DNA of 64,000 nucleotides from NCBI RefSeq assembly GCF_043555885.1, contig NZ_JBIGHX010000003.1:878500-942499 (forward strand), in the 5' to 3' direction. How positions within the stretch are numbered: position 1 is the first letter of the stretch; each line of letters opens with the position of its first letter. Shown one piece after another: positions 47,592 to 56,549 of this stretch. Origin of the DNA: Pelomonas lactea (GTDB lineage Bacteria > Pseudomonadota > Gammaproteobacteria > Burkholderiales > Burkholderiaceae_C). The notes beneath the pieces were generated by a model. That model ran no database searches, was not told the origin of the DNA, and saw nothing but the letters and a program-made list of their open reading frames with translations. A program made the position numbers and the translations under genes.

Positions 47592-50123
47592 TTGCAAGCC
47601 GTGAATCTGGGCCTGGCGCCCGGGGAAGACATTGCCGGTTTCTGGCGCCGGGTCGCATCGACCTGTACGGACTGGCTGGGCGCGCAGCGTGTGCCGCTGC
47701 GCGACGCCGTGCTGCTGCTGCCGTTCGCGCAGCAGATCGCGCCCGCGCGGCGTGCGTTCGCGGTGCGCGGCGGCTGGACGCCGCTGATCACGACCACCAA
47801 CAGCCTGGCCTCGTCGCTGGGCCCCAGTCGGCTGGCCGCGCCGGGGCAGATCAGCCAGGACGCAGCCATCGACGCCTTCACCGCCGAGGGCCTGCTGGCC
47901 GGGCAGAGCTGGGCGCAGGCGCTGCGCGCGCGCGACGAGAAGGCCTACGTGGCGGCCCGCGCGCGGCTGGTCGAGACGGCCCATGCGCTCGCCCGGGGCG
48001 CGGCGCAGCGGCCGCCGGAGGCGCGCACGGGCTTTTTCGACACCGCGCGTGAGCGGCTGCAGCTGCAGGCCGGCGGCCCGGGCGACCTGGAGCGGGCGCT
48101 GGGCCTGGTGGCCGTGGCGTGGGTGGAGGCCGACGACCGCCGGCCCGCCACCGATGCGCTGTTCACCCAGCGCCCCGGCGCCTGGCTGGTGCTGCAGGTC
48201 GGCGGCCCGGATCCGCTCGCCCAGGCACTGATGGGCCAGGGCGTGCCCGCGCTGTGCCTGCAGGCCGACGTGGACCTCGACACCGCCACGGTCACCGGCG
48301 TGGACCTGCGCCTGGCCGCCAGTGCCGACTTCGAATCGCTGGCCGAACAGGCCGCCACCGCCGTGCTGCAGCACCTCAACGCCGGCCGCGCGCCGGTGGC
48401 GCTGCTGGCGCAGGACCGTGTCGTCGTGCGCCGCGTGCGCACGCTGCTGATGCGCCAGCGCGTGCCGGTACAGGACGAGACCGGCTGGACGCTGGCGACC
48501 ACGCCCGCCGCCGCGGCGCTGATGGCGCTGCTGCGCGCGATGCTGGCCCAGCCCACGCTGGATGAATGGCTGGCCTGGCTGAAGTCGCCGCTGGGCGCCG
48601 TCTGGGACGCCGCCGCGCTGCGCGAGCTGGAGGCGCTGTGCCGCCGCAAGGGCTGGCGCTCCACCGGCCCGCTGGACGCGCTGGGCCTGCCGCTGTGGCG
48701 TGAAGCCCGCGAGGCCGCGGCGCCGCTGGCCGGCGGCGCGCGCAAGCTGGGCGGCTGGCTGGCCGACCTGGGCCGCGTGCTGCGCCGTCTGGGGCCTCTG
48801 ACGGGCGTGGAGGGCGGGGAGGAGTTGCTGAACGCGCTGTGGATCAGCCGCAACCCCTGGGAGGGCAGCGCGCACGAGCAGGTCATCGGCGCGACCAAGC
48901 TGCGCCCGGACGAATTCCTCGCCTGGGTGGACGCGACGCTGGAGGGCGCGCAGTTCAGCCCGCAGGAGGACGCGCAGGCGGCCGTTGTCATCACGCCGAT
49001 GGCGCGCGCGCTGCTGCGGCCCTTCGGCGCCGCCGTGCTGCCCGGCGTGGACGCGGCGACGCTGGCCGCCTCGCCGCCGCGCAACGGCGTGCTGTCGGAC
49101 GCCGACGCGCAGGCGCTGGGCCTGCCGCACCTGGCCGCGCAGCGCGAGGCGCAGGCCTGGGCGTTCGCGCAGCTGCTGCGGCTGCCGGCCGTCACGCTGC
49201 TGCGCTGCAGCCATGCCGGCGCCGAGCCGCTGCCGCCCAGCCCGCTGCTGGAGCGCCTGGAGGCTGCCTGGGGCCACGCGCTGCCGGCCTGGCAGGACGA
49301 GCGCACGGCGGCCGCGCTGGCCCGCCAGCCTGCGAAGCGGCGCCAGGCCGTCCCGGCCTGCCTGCCGGGCGCGTTGAGCGCCAGCAGCATCGAGGCGCTG
49401 CGCAACTGCCCCTACCAGTTCTTCAGCCGCAGCCTGCTGGGCCTGCGCGAGCCGGACGAACTGGAGGTGGAACTGGACAAGCGCGACTACGGCACCTGGC
49501 TGCACGACGTGCTGAAGCGCTTCCACGACCACCGCAGCGGCGACGACCTGGCCGATTTGCGCGCCGCGGCCGACATCGAGGGCGAGCGCCTGGACGCGGC
49601 CGACTTCCTGCCCTACCGCGCCGCCTTCGAGCGTGTGCTGCCGCGCTACGTCAGCTGGCTGGCCGAGACCGAGGCTCAGGGCCAGCACTTCGAGGCCGGC
49701 GAGGTCGACAAGCGCTGCCAGCCCTTCGACGGCGCGATGGCCGGGCTGGCGCTGCAGGGGCGCCTGGACCGCATCGACACGACGCCCCAGGGCCCGCTGC
49801 TGCTGGACTACAAGACCGGCAAGGCCGCCGAGCTGCGGGACAAGCTGAAGGCGCCGCTGGAGGACACGCAGCTGGCCGTCTACGCGCTGCTGATGGGCGC
49901 CGACCCGGCGCTACAGGCCGCCTACCTGGCGCTGGACGAGCCCGACGCGCTGAAGCTGGTGCCGCACGAGGCCGTCAGCGACACGGCGCTGGTGCTGCGC
50001 GACGGCCTGCAGGCCGACCTGTCCGCCGTGCTGGGCGGCGCCGCGCTGCCGGCCCTCGGCGAAGGCCGCGTCTGCGACTACTGCGAAGCCCGCGGCCTGT
50101 GCCGCAAGGATGACTGGGCATGA
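47592..50123 (+). CDS. AddB-like PD-(D/E)XK nuclease family protein
   Basis: 843 residues from TTG 47592 (GGAGGG upstream; GTG 47601 is an alternative). Only vestigial helicase features are seen. The C-terminal part has the RecB-type nuclease motif (LQGRLDRIDTTPQGPLLLDYKTGKAAE) and cysteines of an iron-sulfur cluster: ALRNCPYQF and CDYCEARGLC, as in AddB/Cas4. With the downstream AddA-like helicase it should process double-strand breaks for RecA. It is shorter than Bacillus AddB. Confidence 0.88.
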   Translation: MQAVNLGLAPGEDIAGFWRRVASTCTDWLGAQRVPLRDAVLLLPFAQQIAPARRAFAVRGGWTPLITTTNSLASSLGPSRLAAPGQISQDAAIDAFTAEGLLAGQSWAQALRARDEKAYVAARARLVETAHALARGAAQRPPEARTGFFDTARERLQLQAGGPGDLERALGLVAVAWVEADDRRPATDALFTQRPGAWLVLQVGGPDPLAQALMGQGVPALCLQADVDLDTATVTGVDLRLAASADFESLAEQAATAVLQHLNAGRAPVALLAQDRVVVRRVRTLLMRQRVPVQDETGWTLATTPAAAALMALLRAMLAQPTLDEWLAWLKSPLGAVWDAAALRELEALCRRKGWRSTGPLDALGLPLWREAREAAAPLAGGARKLGGWLADLGRVLRRLGPLTGVEGGEELLNALWISRNPWEGSAHEQVIGATKLRPDEFLAWVDATLEGAQFSPQEDAQAAVVITPMARALLRPFGAAVLPGVDAATLAASPPRNGVLSDADAQALGLPHLAAQREAQAWAFAQLLRLPAVTLLRCSHAGAEPLPPSPLLERLEAAWGHALPAWQDERTAAALARQPAKRRQAVPACLPGALSASSIEALRNCPYQFFSRSLLGLREPDELEVELDKRDYGTWLHDVLKRFHDHRSGDDLADLRAAADIEGERLDAADFLPYRAAFERVLPRYVSWLAETEAQGQHFEAGEVDKRCQPFDGAMAGLALQGRLDRIDTTPQGPLLLDYKTGKAAELRDKLKAPLEDTQLAVYALLMGADPALQAAYLALDEPDALKLVPHEAVSDTALVLRDGLQADLSAVLGGAALPALGEGRVCDYCEARGLCRKDDWA

Positions 50124-50340
50124 CAGTGCCCCTCGCCCATCCTCGCGTCGCTGAACGCGAGCGAGTCTGGTCTGGGACCGCGTTGCGGCTTGCGCCGCAA
50201 CGCTTCGGCAGGCACAAGGCGTCCACCGGACGCCTTGTGTCCGGCCTCAGCCCCCGCGGGGACGGCGATGCTTGCGGCATTGAGCCGCAAGCACATCGCC
50301 AGGACGGGCCGGCTTGGGAGCGGCCCGGCGCTCGGCCCGT
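50124..50340 (+). repeat. Dispersed structured element, copy C (expanded head)
   Basis: Begins after the AddB-like gene stop with CAGTGCCCCTCGCCCA. The head contains three hairpins: CTCGCGT/ACGCGAG (50142-50161), GCGTTGCGGC/GCCGCAACGC (50180-50203) and ACAAGGCGTCC/GGACGCCTTGT (50214-50238). Then the core as in copy B: CCCCGCGGGG, CTTGCGGC, loop ATTGA, GCCGCAAG (50271-50291), and GGGCCGGCTTGGGAGCGGCCC to 50339. The AddA-like start follows 28 bases later. Confidence 0.75.
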
Positions 50341-50367
50341 GAATGCGAAGCCGGATGAACAACTGAT

Positions 50368-53300
50368 ATGAGCACCTTCGCCTACTACGCCGACGGCCGG
50401 CTGATCCCCCGCGAGCGTTTCTACGCCATCGCCTGCGACCCGGCGCGCAGCAGCATCGTCGAGGCCTGCGCCGGTGCCGGCAAGACGTGGATGCTCGTCT
50501 CGCGCATCCTGCGGGCGCTGCTGGCCGGCGCCGAGCCGCAGCAGATCGTCGCCATCACGTTCACGCGCAAGGCCGCGGGCGAGATGCGCGAGCGGCTGTC
50601 CGAATGGCTGGCCGGCTTTGCGGCCGCCGACGAGGCCGTGCAGCGCCAGGCGCTGATCGACCGCGGCCTGGACGCCGCCGAGGCCGAGCGCCTGCGCCCG
50701 CGGCTGGCCACGCTGCACGGCGAGCTGCTGCGCGGCGGGCGTGGCGTGGAGGTGCGCACCTTCCACGGCTGGTTCTCGCAGCTGCTGCGCGCGGCGCCGA
50801 TGAGCCTGCTGGCCGAGCTGGGCATCTCGCCGGAACTGCAGCTCATCGAGGACGAGGCCGAGCTGATGCCGCCGCTGTGGCGGCGCTTCCACGGCCTCGT
50901 GCTCGCCGAGTCTGAGTTGCTGGCGGACTTCCAGGCCCTGACGCTGGCACGCGGCCGGCACAACCTGCGCGAATGGTTGCTGGCCGCTTTTTCCAAGCGT
51001 GTGGAACTGGGCCTGGCCGATGCGACCGGCGTGCTGGACGCCAGCCTGCTGCCGCCCCGGCAAGACCCGGCCGAGCGCTTCGAGCTGCTGGCGCCGTCGC
51101 TGGTGACCGTGGCCCGCGAGCTGGGGCAGGGCGGCGCCAAGGCGCAGACGGCCGCGGCGGCACTGGTGGACGCGGGCAGCTTCGACGAGGTCTGGGCCGC
51201 GCTGTTCACCGCGGCCGGCACGCCGCGCAAGCTGGACAAGGCCAGCGATGCGCTGCCGTCGCTGCGCGCCGCGCTCGTCGAGCTCGAGAGCCTGCGTGCC
51301 GACTTCGATCAGCTGGCCGCCGCCGAGCAGCATGCCCGCATGTGCCGGCTGGCCCGTGTGCTGGTGGCGGAGTTCGACGCGCTCAAGCGCGGCCGCGGCC
51401 TCGTCGACATGAACGACCTGGAGCGCGGCGCGCTGGCGCTGCTGGCCCGGCCTGAGCTGGCCGGGTGGGTGCAGCAGCGGCTGGATGCGCAGGTGCGCCA
51501 CCTGCTCATCGACGAATTCCAGGACACCAGCCCGCTGCAGTGGCAGGCGTTGCACGGCTGGCTGCAGGCCTATGCCGGCGCGGGCGGCGGTGCGCAGATC
51601 AGCGTCTTCATCGTCGGCGACCCCAAGCAGAGCATCTACCGCTTCCGCCGCGCCGAGCCGCGCGTGTTCATCGCCGCACGCGAGTTCGTGCTGGGCGGCC
51701 TGGGCGGCGTCAGCCTGGCCTGCGACCACACGCGGCGCAACGCACCCGAGGTGCTGGCCGCGGTGAATGGCGCGCTGGACGGCGTGCTGGACGGCTTTCG
51801 CCCGCACACCACCGAGGGCACGCCGGGCACGGATGCGCTGGCCGGCCTGTGGCTGCTGGACGGCCCGCCCGGCGAGAAGGCCGAGCGCGAGACCAACGCG
51901 CTGGCCTGGCGCCCCAGCCTGACCGAGCCGCGCCACGAGCCCGAGTTCGAACGCCGTGCCGCCGAGGCGCAGCGCGTGGCCACTTGCATCGCCGGCCTGC
52001 TGGCGGCGCGGCCCGACCTGGGGCCGGAGGACATCTTCGTGCTGGCGCGCAAGCGCGAGCCGCTGCGCCAGCTCAGCGTCGCGCTGACGACGGCCGGCAT
52101 CCCGCATGCCGCGCCGGAGGAAACGCCGCTGGCCGACGCGCCGGCCGTGCGCGACCTGCTGGCGCTGCTGGACGTGCTGGCGTCGCCCGGCCACGACCAT
52201 TCGCTGGCCCAGGCGCTGGCCAGCCCGCTCTTCGGCATCGGCGACGACGAGCTGCTGCGCATCGCCCGCGCGGCGGGCCGCGTCGCCTATCTGGACGCGC
52301 CGGCGGCGGAGCAGCCGCAGCCCTGGTGGGCGACCGTGCAGACGCTGGCCGACCCCAGCCCGGCGCTGGCCCGCGCGCGCGGCCTGCTGGCCGGCTGGCG
52401 CGAGGCCGCCGCGCTCAGCACGCCGCACGAGCTGCTGGACCGCATCGTCCATGAGGGCGAGCTGCTGCCGCGCGTGCTGGCCGCCAGCCCGCCCACCGAG
52501 GCGGCCGCCCGCGTGCAGAGCGTGCAGGCGCTGCTGCGCGCCGCGCTGGACCTGGACGGCGGCCGCTACGCGCAGCTCTACGGCTTCGTGCGTGCGCTGC
52601 GCAGCCGGCCGCTGACTTGGGGGCAGACGGCGGGCGGGCCCGGCGTGCAGTTGCTGACCATCCACGGCGCCAAAGGGTTGGAGGCCGAGGTCGTCATCCT
52701 GCTGGACACCGAGGCCGCGCCGCCGAAGGCCGAGACCTACGGCCTGTTGCTGGACTGGCCGGTGGATCAGCCGGCGCCGCGGCAGGCGGCCTTTTTCGGC
52801 TCCGAGGCCAAGCCGCCGCCGTCGCTGGCCGGGCTGGTGGCCCAGGAGCAGGCCGCCCGCGAACGTGAGGAGTTCAACGCGCTGTACGTGGCGCTGACTC
52901 GCGCGCGGCGCACGCTGATCGTTAGCCGCACGCCGGCCAAGCGGCCGCAGGCGAGCTGGTGGGCGCGCCTGGCGCCGCTGGGCCAGCCCTGGCCGCTGCC
53001 GCTGCAGGACGGCGCCGCGGGCGAGGCGCCGGCGCCGCGTTGGTGGCCGCTGCCGGCCTGGCAGGGCCAGCGCGTGCCGCTGCAGGAACGTGCGGCCGAC
53101 AACGCCCGCGCGGCGCAGGTGGGCGAGGCGCTGCACCGCGCGCTGGAGTGGGTCAGCCAGCCGGGGCAGATGCAGCCGCTGGCCGTGCTGCTGGCCGGCA
53201 GCAGCCAGGCCTTCGGGCTGGACGCGGCCGGGCGCAAGCAGCTGGAGGCCGCGGTGCGCGCCATCCTGGCCAGCGCCGAGGCCGGGCCGTTCTTCGACCC

Positions 53301-53556
53301 GGCCGAGCTGCTGTGGGCGGGCAACGAGGTGGCCGTGACGCTGCCGAGCGGGGAAGGGCGCATCGACCGCCTCGTGCAACGCCGCGACGGCTGCTGGTGG
53401 GTGCTGGACTACAAGCTTGGCCTGACGCCCGAGGCCCAGCAGGCCTACCACGAGCAGCTGCGCGGCTACGTGGCGGCGGTGCAGGCGCTGCAGCCGGGCG
53501 AGCCCGTGAAGGCCGCGTTGATCAGCGGCGAGGGCCGGGTGATTTCTGTCGGCTAG
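50368..53556 (+). CDS. AddA-like UvrD-family helicase/nuclease
   Basis: 1,062 residues. Walker A EACAGAGKTWMLV (about 32-44), motif Ia ITFTRKAAGEM, Walker B LLIDEFQDTSPLQW, motif III GDPKQSIYRFRRAE, motif V/VI TIHGAKGLEAEVV and NALYVALTRARR. The C-terminal PD-(D/E)XK nuclease is visible (RIDRLVQRRDGCWWVLDYKLG). It is the helicase-nuclease partner of the AddB-like protein. The tRNA-Pro promoter overlaps its stop codon. Confidence 0.9.
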   Translation: MSTFAYYADGRLIPRERFYAIACDPARSSIVEACAGAGKTWMLVSRILRALLAGAEPQQIVAITFTRKAAGEMRERLSEWLAGFAAADEAVQRQALIDRGLDAAEAERLRPRLATLHGELLRGGRGVEVRTFHGWFSQLLRAAPMSLLAELGISPELQLIEDEAELMPPLWRRFHGLVLAESELLADFQALTLARGRHNLREWLLAAFSKRVELGLADATGVLDASLLPPRQDPAERFELLAPSLVTVARELGQGGAKAQTAAAALVDAGSFDEVWAALFTAAGTPRKLDKASDALPSLRAALVELESLRADFDQLAAAEQHARMCRLARVLVAEFDALKRGRGLVDMNDLERGALALLARPELAGWVQQRLDAQVRHLLIDEFQDTSPLQWQALHGWLQAYAGAGGGAQISVFIVGDPKQSIYRFRRAEPRVFIAAREFVLGGLGGVSLACDHTRRNAPEVLAAVNGALDGVLDGFRPHTTEGTPGTDALAGLWLLDGPPGEKAERETNALAWRPSLTEPRHEPEFERRAAEAQRVATCIAGLLAARPDLGPEDIFVLARKREPLRQLSVALTTAGIPHAAPEETPLADAPAVRDLLALLDVLASPGHDHSLAQALASPLFGIGDDELLRIARAAGRVAYLDAPAAEQPQPWWATVQTLADPSPALARARGLLAGWREAAALSTPHELLDRIVHEGELLPRVLAASPPTEAAARVQSVQALLRAALDLDGGRYAQLYGFVRALRSRPLTWGQTAGGPGVQLLTIHGAKGLEAEVVILLDTEAAPPKAETYGLLLDWPVDQPAPRQAAFFGSEAKPPPSLAGLVAQEQAAREREEFNALYVALTRARRTLIVSRTPAKRPQASWWARLAPLGQPWPLPLQDGAAGEAPAPRWWPLPAWQGQRVPLQERAADNARAAQVGEALHRALEWVSQPGQMQPLAVLLAGSSQAFGLDAAGRKQLEAAVRAILASAEAGPFFDPAELLWAGNEVAVTLPSGEGRIDRLVQRRDGCWWVLDYKLGLTPEAQQAYHEQLRGYVAAVQALQPGEPVKAALISGEGRVISVG

Positions 53557-53559
53557 AAT
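53554..53559 (+). promoter_or_regulatory. Likely -10 of the tRNA-Pro promoter
   Basis: TAGAAT, sharing bases with the AddA-like gene's TAG stop and 12 bases before the tRNA. No convincing -35 is seen. Confidence 0.4.
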
Positions 53560-53571
53560 GGCGGGCTTGAT

Positions 53572-53648
53572 CGGGGCGTAGCGCAGCCTGGTAGCGCATC
53601 TGCTTTGGGAGCAGAGGGTCGCGAGTTCGAATCCCGCCGCCCCGACCA
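53572..53648 (+). tRNA. tRNA-Pro(TGG)
   Basis: 77 nucleotides with encoded CCA. Acceptor CGGGGCG/CGCCCCG, discriminator A, anticodon stem TCTGC/GCAGA with anticodon TGG at 53606-53608, T loop GTTCGAATC. Reads CCN proline codons. Confidence 0.97.
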
Positions 53649-53660
53649 AACCTTTTCAAC

Positions 53661-53702
53661 AACCCGCCGCTGGCCTTGTGCCACCGGCGGGTTTGTCTTT
53701 TT
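53661..53702 (+). terminator. Terminator after tRNA-Pro
   Basis: Stem AACCCGCCG/CGGCGGGTT extended by TGG/CCA across a one-base symmetric internal loop, followed by TGTCTTTTT. Confidence 0.88.
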
Positions 53703-53828
53703 AGAAGCCCCGCATCCACGGGGCCTCGCTCCTGGGGCATCCCCCAAAGTCCGACCGAACGGTCGGCCATGACAATCCGCCGCATTGCTGCAACCCCCGG
53801 CAAGGCCACGAGCCGCGCCCGAGATCCC

Positions 53829-55808
53829 ATGGCACTCCAACACCTGACCGACGAGCAGATCGCCACCTGGACCCGCGCCCAAAAGGACGAGTGGTGGTTC
53901 AAGAACGTGTTCCGCGGCGACATGGCCCAGCTGACGCTGCGCTCCGGCTTCACCGGCTTCCTGCTGGGCGGCATCCTGTCGGCCACGGGCCTGTACATCG
54001 GCGCCAAGACCGGCATCGCCATCGGCGTGGGCCTGACCTCGGTGATCCTGGCGTTCGCGCTGTTCCGCGCGCTGCACGCCAGCGGCTTCGCGCAGGACTA
54101 CACCATCCTCGAGAACAACTGCACCCAGTCCATCGCGACAGCGGCGGGCTACGTCATCACGCCGCTGTTCTCCAGCCTGGCGGCCTACATGCTGGTCACC
54201 GGCGTCATCCCGGCGTGGTGGCAGCTGATGATCTGGATCTTCGTCGTGGCCCTCATCGGCGTGCTGCTGGCCTTCCCGCTGAAGCGCCGCTTCATCAACG
54301 AAGACCAGGCGCCGTTCCCGGAAGGCCGCGCCTGCGGCGTGGTGCTGGACTCGCTGTACCACGGCGCCGGTGACGAAGGCATCTTCAAGGCCAAGCTGCT
54401 GGGCGTCGTGGGCGGCTTCACGGCCATCTACCAGGCGCTGGTCAGCGATGGCTGGATGAAGCTGATCCAGTTCAAGATCCTGATGCTGGACAAGTGGGCC
54501 GGCCTGAAGGAGCCCTGGCACCTGCATGAGCGGCTGGACCAGTACTACTACGCCTGGGCCGGCAAGACGACCGCGCTCATTCCCACCATCCTCGGCACCG
54601 ACATCCGTCAGCTGGGCCTGCGCTTCACGCTGGATGCCGCCATGCTGGGCGTCGGCGGCCTGATGGGCATCGCCGTGGCGACGAGCTGCTTCCTGGGCGC
54701 CTTCATCAACTTCGTCGTGCTGGCGCCGCTGATGATCCAGGCCGGCGACATCGCGCCGCGCATCGGTGCCGACGGCGTGCTGGTGCCGCTGAACCGCGCC
54801 GAGATCGTCAACCAGTGGTCGCTGTGGTGGGGTGTGACGATGATGGTCGTCGGCGCGCTGGTGGGCCTGCTGGCCAAGCCTGAGATCTTCAAGAGCGCCT
54901 TCAAGCGCAAGGCGCCGGCCGCCAAGGCCGACAGCAGCGACCTGCTGAAGGACATCGAGGTACCGCTGTGGATCAGCTACATCGGCGTGCCGGTGTTCAG
55001 CGTGCTGGGCAGCTACGTCACGCACGTGTTCTTCGACGTGCCGTTCTGGCTGGCGCTGGTGTCGCTGCCGCTGATCTTCGTGCTGACCATCATCTGCACG
55101 AACTCCATGGCGCTGACGTCCTGGACGCCCACCGGCTCGCTGTCCAAGATCACGCAGTTCACGATGGGCGCCATCGACCGCAGCAACCCCGGCTCCAACC
55201 TGCTGCCGGCGGGCATGACCAGCGAGATCGCGTCCAACGCGGCCAACCTGCTGTCCGACATCAAGCCCGGCTACATGCTGGGCGGCAAGCCGCGCCACCA
55301 GGCCATCGGCCACATCATCGGCAACCTGGCCGGCGTGCTGTTCTGCGTGCCGCTGTTCTTCCTGCTGTTCCTGACGCCCGACGCCAACGGCGTGCGCAGC
55401 GTCGCGACGCTGGTGTCCGACCAGTTCGCGATGCCCGCCGCGCTGCAGTGGAAGGGCGTGGCCGACATCATCGCCAAGGGCCTGAAGGGCCTGCCGACGT
55501 CGGCGCTGATCTCCATGGGCGTGGCCGCGCTGGCGGCTGTCGTCATGGAAGTGGCGCGCATCAAGACCAAGGGCCGCTTCCAGCTGTCCGCCGTGGCCAC
55601 GGGCCTGGGTGTCGTGCTGCCGCCGGAATCCGTGCTGGCGATGTTCATCGGCGCCGTCGTGTTCTTCCTGATGGGACGCAAGCACAAGACCAAGGGCACC
55701 CAGGGCTGGCGTGTCTGGGTCGACGGCATGGAGCCCATCTGCGCCGGCCTGATCTCCGGCGCCGCGCTGATGGGCATCGGCAACGCGATCATCAACGTGC
55801 TGATCTGA
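53829..55808 (+). CDS. OPT-family oligopeptide transporter
   Basis: 659 residues from ATG 53829, chosen because MALQHLTDEQIATWTRAQKDEWW is how the family normally begins; ATG 53769 would add 20 unconserved residues. About 14-16 membrane helices, with the OPT motifs LENNCTQSIATAAGYV and the long cytoplasmic loop near PLWISYIGVP. Members import small peptides or metal chelates by proton symport. It stands alone between two tRNA genes. Confidence 0.92.
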   Translation: MALQHLTDEQIATWTRAQKDEWWFKNVFRGDMAQLTLRSGFTGFLLGGILSATGLYIGAKTGIAIGVGLTSVILAFALFRALHASGFAQDYTILENNCTQSIATAAGYVITPLFSSLAAYMLVTGVIPAWWQLMIWIFVVALIGVLLAFPLKRRFINEDQAPFPEGRACGVVLDSLYHGAGDEGIFKAKLLGVVGGFTAIYQALVSDGWMKLIQFKILMLDKWAGLKEPWHLHERLDQYYYAWAGKTTALIPTILGTDIRQLGLRFTLDAAMLGVGGLMGIAVATSCFLGAFINFVVLAPLMIQAGDIAPRIGADGVLVPLNRAEIVNQWSLWWGVTMMVVGALVGLLAKPEIFKSAFKRKAPAAKADSSDLLKDIEVPLWISYIGVPVFSVLGSYVTHVFFDVPFWLALVSLPLIFVLTIICTNSMALTSWTPTGSLSKITQFTMGAIDRSNPGSNLLPAGMTSEIASNAANLLSDIKPGYMLGGKPRHQAIGHIIGNLAGVLFCVPLFFLLFLTPDANGVRSVATLVSDQFAMPAALQWKGVADIIAKGLKGLPTSALISMGVAALAAVVMEVARIKTKGRFQLSAVATGLGVVLPPESVLAMFIGAVVFFLMGRKHKTKGTQGWRVWVDGMEPICAGLISGAALMGIGNAIINVLI

Positions 55809-55812
55809 TAAT
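55807..55812 (+). promoter_or_regulatory. Possible -10 of the tRNA-Arg promoter
   Basis: GATAAT straddling the OPT gene stop codon and 15 bases before the tRNA; no clear -35. Confidence 0.4.
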
Positions 55813-55826
55813 CACCGGTTTTCCGT

Positions 55827-55903
55827 CTGCCCATAGCTCAACTGGATAGAGCAGCGGCCTTCTAAGCCGCAGGTTCCGGGTTCGATTCCTGGTGGGCAGG
55901 CCA
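55827..55903 (+). tRNA. tRNA-Arg(TCT)
   Basis: 77 nucleotides with encoded CCA. Acceptor CTGCCCA/TGGGCAG, discriminator G, anticodon stem GCGGC/GCCGC with anticodon TCT at 55861-55863, T loop GGTTCGATTCC. Reads AGA/AGG. Confidence 0.96.
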
Positions 55904-55916
55904 CTACCGCATCAGG

Positions 55917-55949
55917 CGCCCGGGCTCGCAAGAGCCCGGGCGTTTTTTT
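55917..55949 (+). terminator. Terminator after tRNA-Arg
   Basis: Eleven-base-pair stem CGCCCGGGCTC/GAGCCCGGGCG, GCAA tetraloop, then seven Ts. Confidence 0.95.
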
Positions 55950-56030
55950 CGACACAAGCCTCCGGCCGCGTTGCGTCAACCGGCTGCGCTGCTGAAGCGT
56001 TGGTGCGGTTCCATCCCGAGCGAGGCCGCC

Positions 56031-56492
56031 GTGAAGCCCATCGTCAGAGCCCTGATCGTGACCGCCCTGGTGGCGGGCCAAGGCCTGGCAGGCGCCGGGC
56101 CGCGGTACTACGACCGATATCACCACCACCATCATCACCATCACCGAGGCCCGTCTGCCGGCGCCGTGGTGCTGGGCCTGGCGCTGGCGGTGCCGCTGAT
56201 CGCGCTGGCCAGCCGTGCGGACCGTGCGCCGGACGTCGTCTACGCGCCGCCACCTCCGCCCCCGCCGCCGGTGCAGACGGTCTACGTGCCCGCCCCGGTG
56301 CTCAGCGCCGCGCCCAGCCGGCCGGCGCCGGTCATCTACCCGCGCAACGGCCAGGGCGCCGAGCAGCTGGAATTCGATCGGCGGGACTGCAACCGCTGGG
56401 CGACGACGCAGCAGGCCGCCATGGCCGACAGCGATGTGTTCAACCGCGCCGTCGAGGCTTGCATGGACGGTCGGGGCTACACGCTGCGCTGA
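56031..56492 (+). CDS. Secreted His-rich, proline-rich small protein
   Basis: 153 residues from GTG 56031 with GAGG upstream. Signal peptide (VRALIVTALVAGQGLAGAG), then a tract of eight consecutive histidines (YDRY-H8-RGP), a hydrophobic Gly/Ala segment (SAGAVVLGLALAVPLIALAS), a run of eight prolines and a C-terminal conserved-looking part with two cysteines (RRDCNRWATTQQ, VEACMDGRGYTLR). The last part resembles the tail of glycine-zipper-type envelope proteins in Burkholderiales. Metal or surface role unknown. Confidence 0.7.
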   Translation: MKPIVRALIVTALVAGQGLAGAGPRYYDRYHHHHHHHHRGPSAGAVVLGLALAVPLIALASRADRAPDVVYAPPPPPPPPVQTVYVPAPVLSAAPSRPAPVIYPRNGQGAEQLEFDRRDCNRWATTQQAAMADSDVFNRAVEACMDGRGYTLR

Positions 56493-56549
56493 CGCACCCA
56501 CATCCACGCGTTCAACGCCCGGGCCGCTCCACGGTCCGGGCGTTCTTCT

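Noticed and set aside
50180..50238. Tandem hairpins considered as a Rho-independent terminator of the AddB-like gene
   Set aside because: No T tract follows either stem, and the sequence is embedded in the dispersed element.
49975..53649. 1,224-codon minus-strand open frame opposite the AddA-like gene
   Set aside because: Antisense shadow; repetitive Gln/Arg/Ala composition and no recognisable domain.
56130..56150. CAC/CAT trinucleotide run as a microsatellite or engineered His tag
   Set aside because: Codons mix CAC and CAT inside a plausible native gene with signal peptide and conserved tail; no vector sequence nearby.
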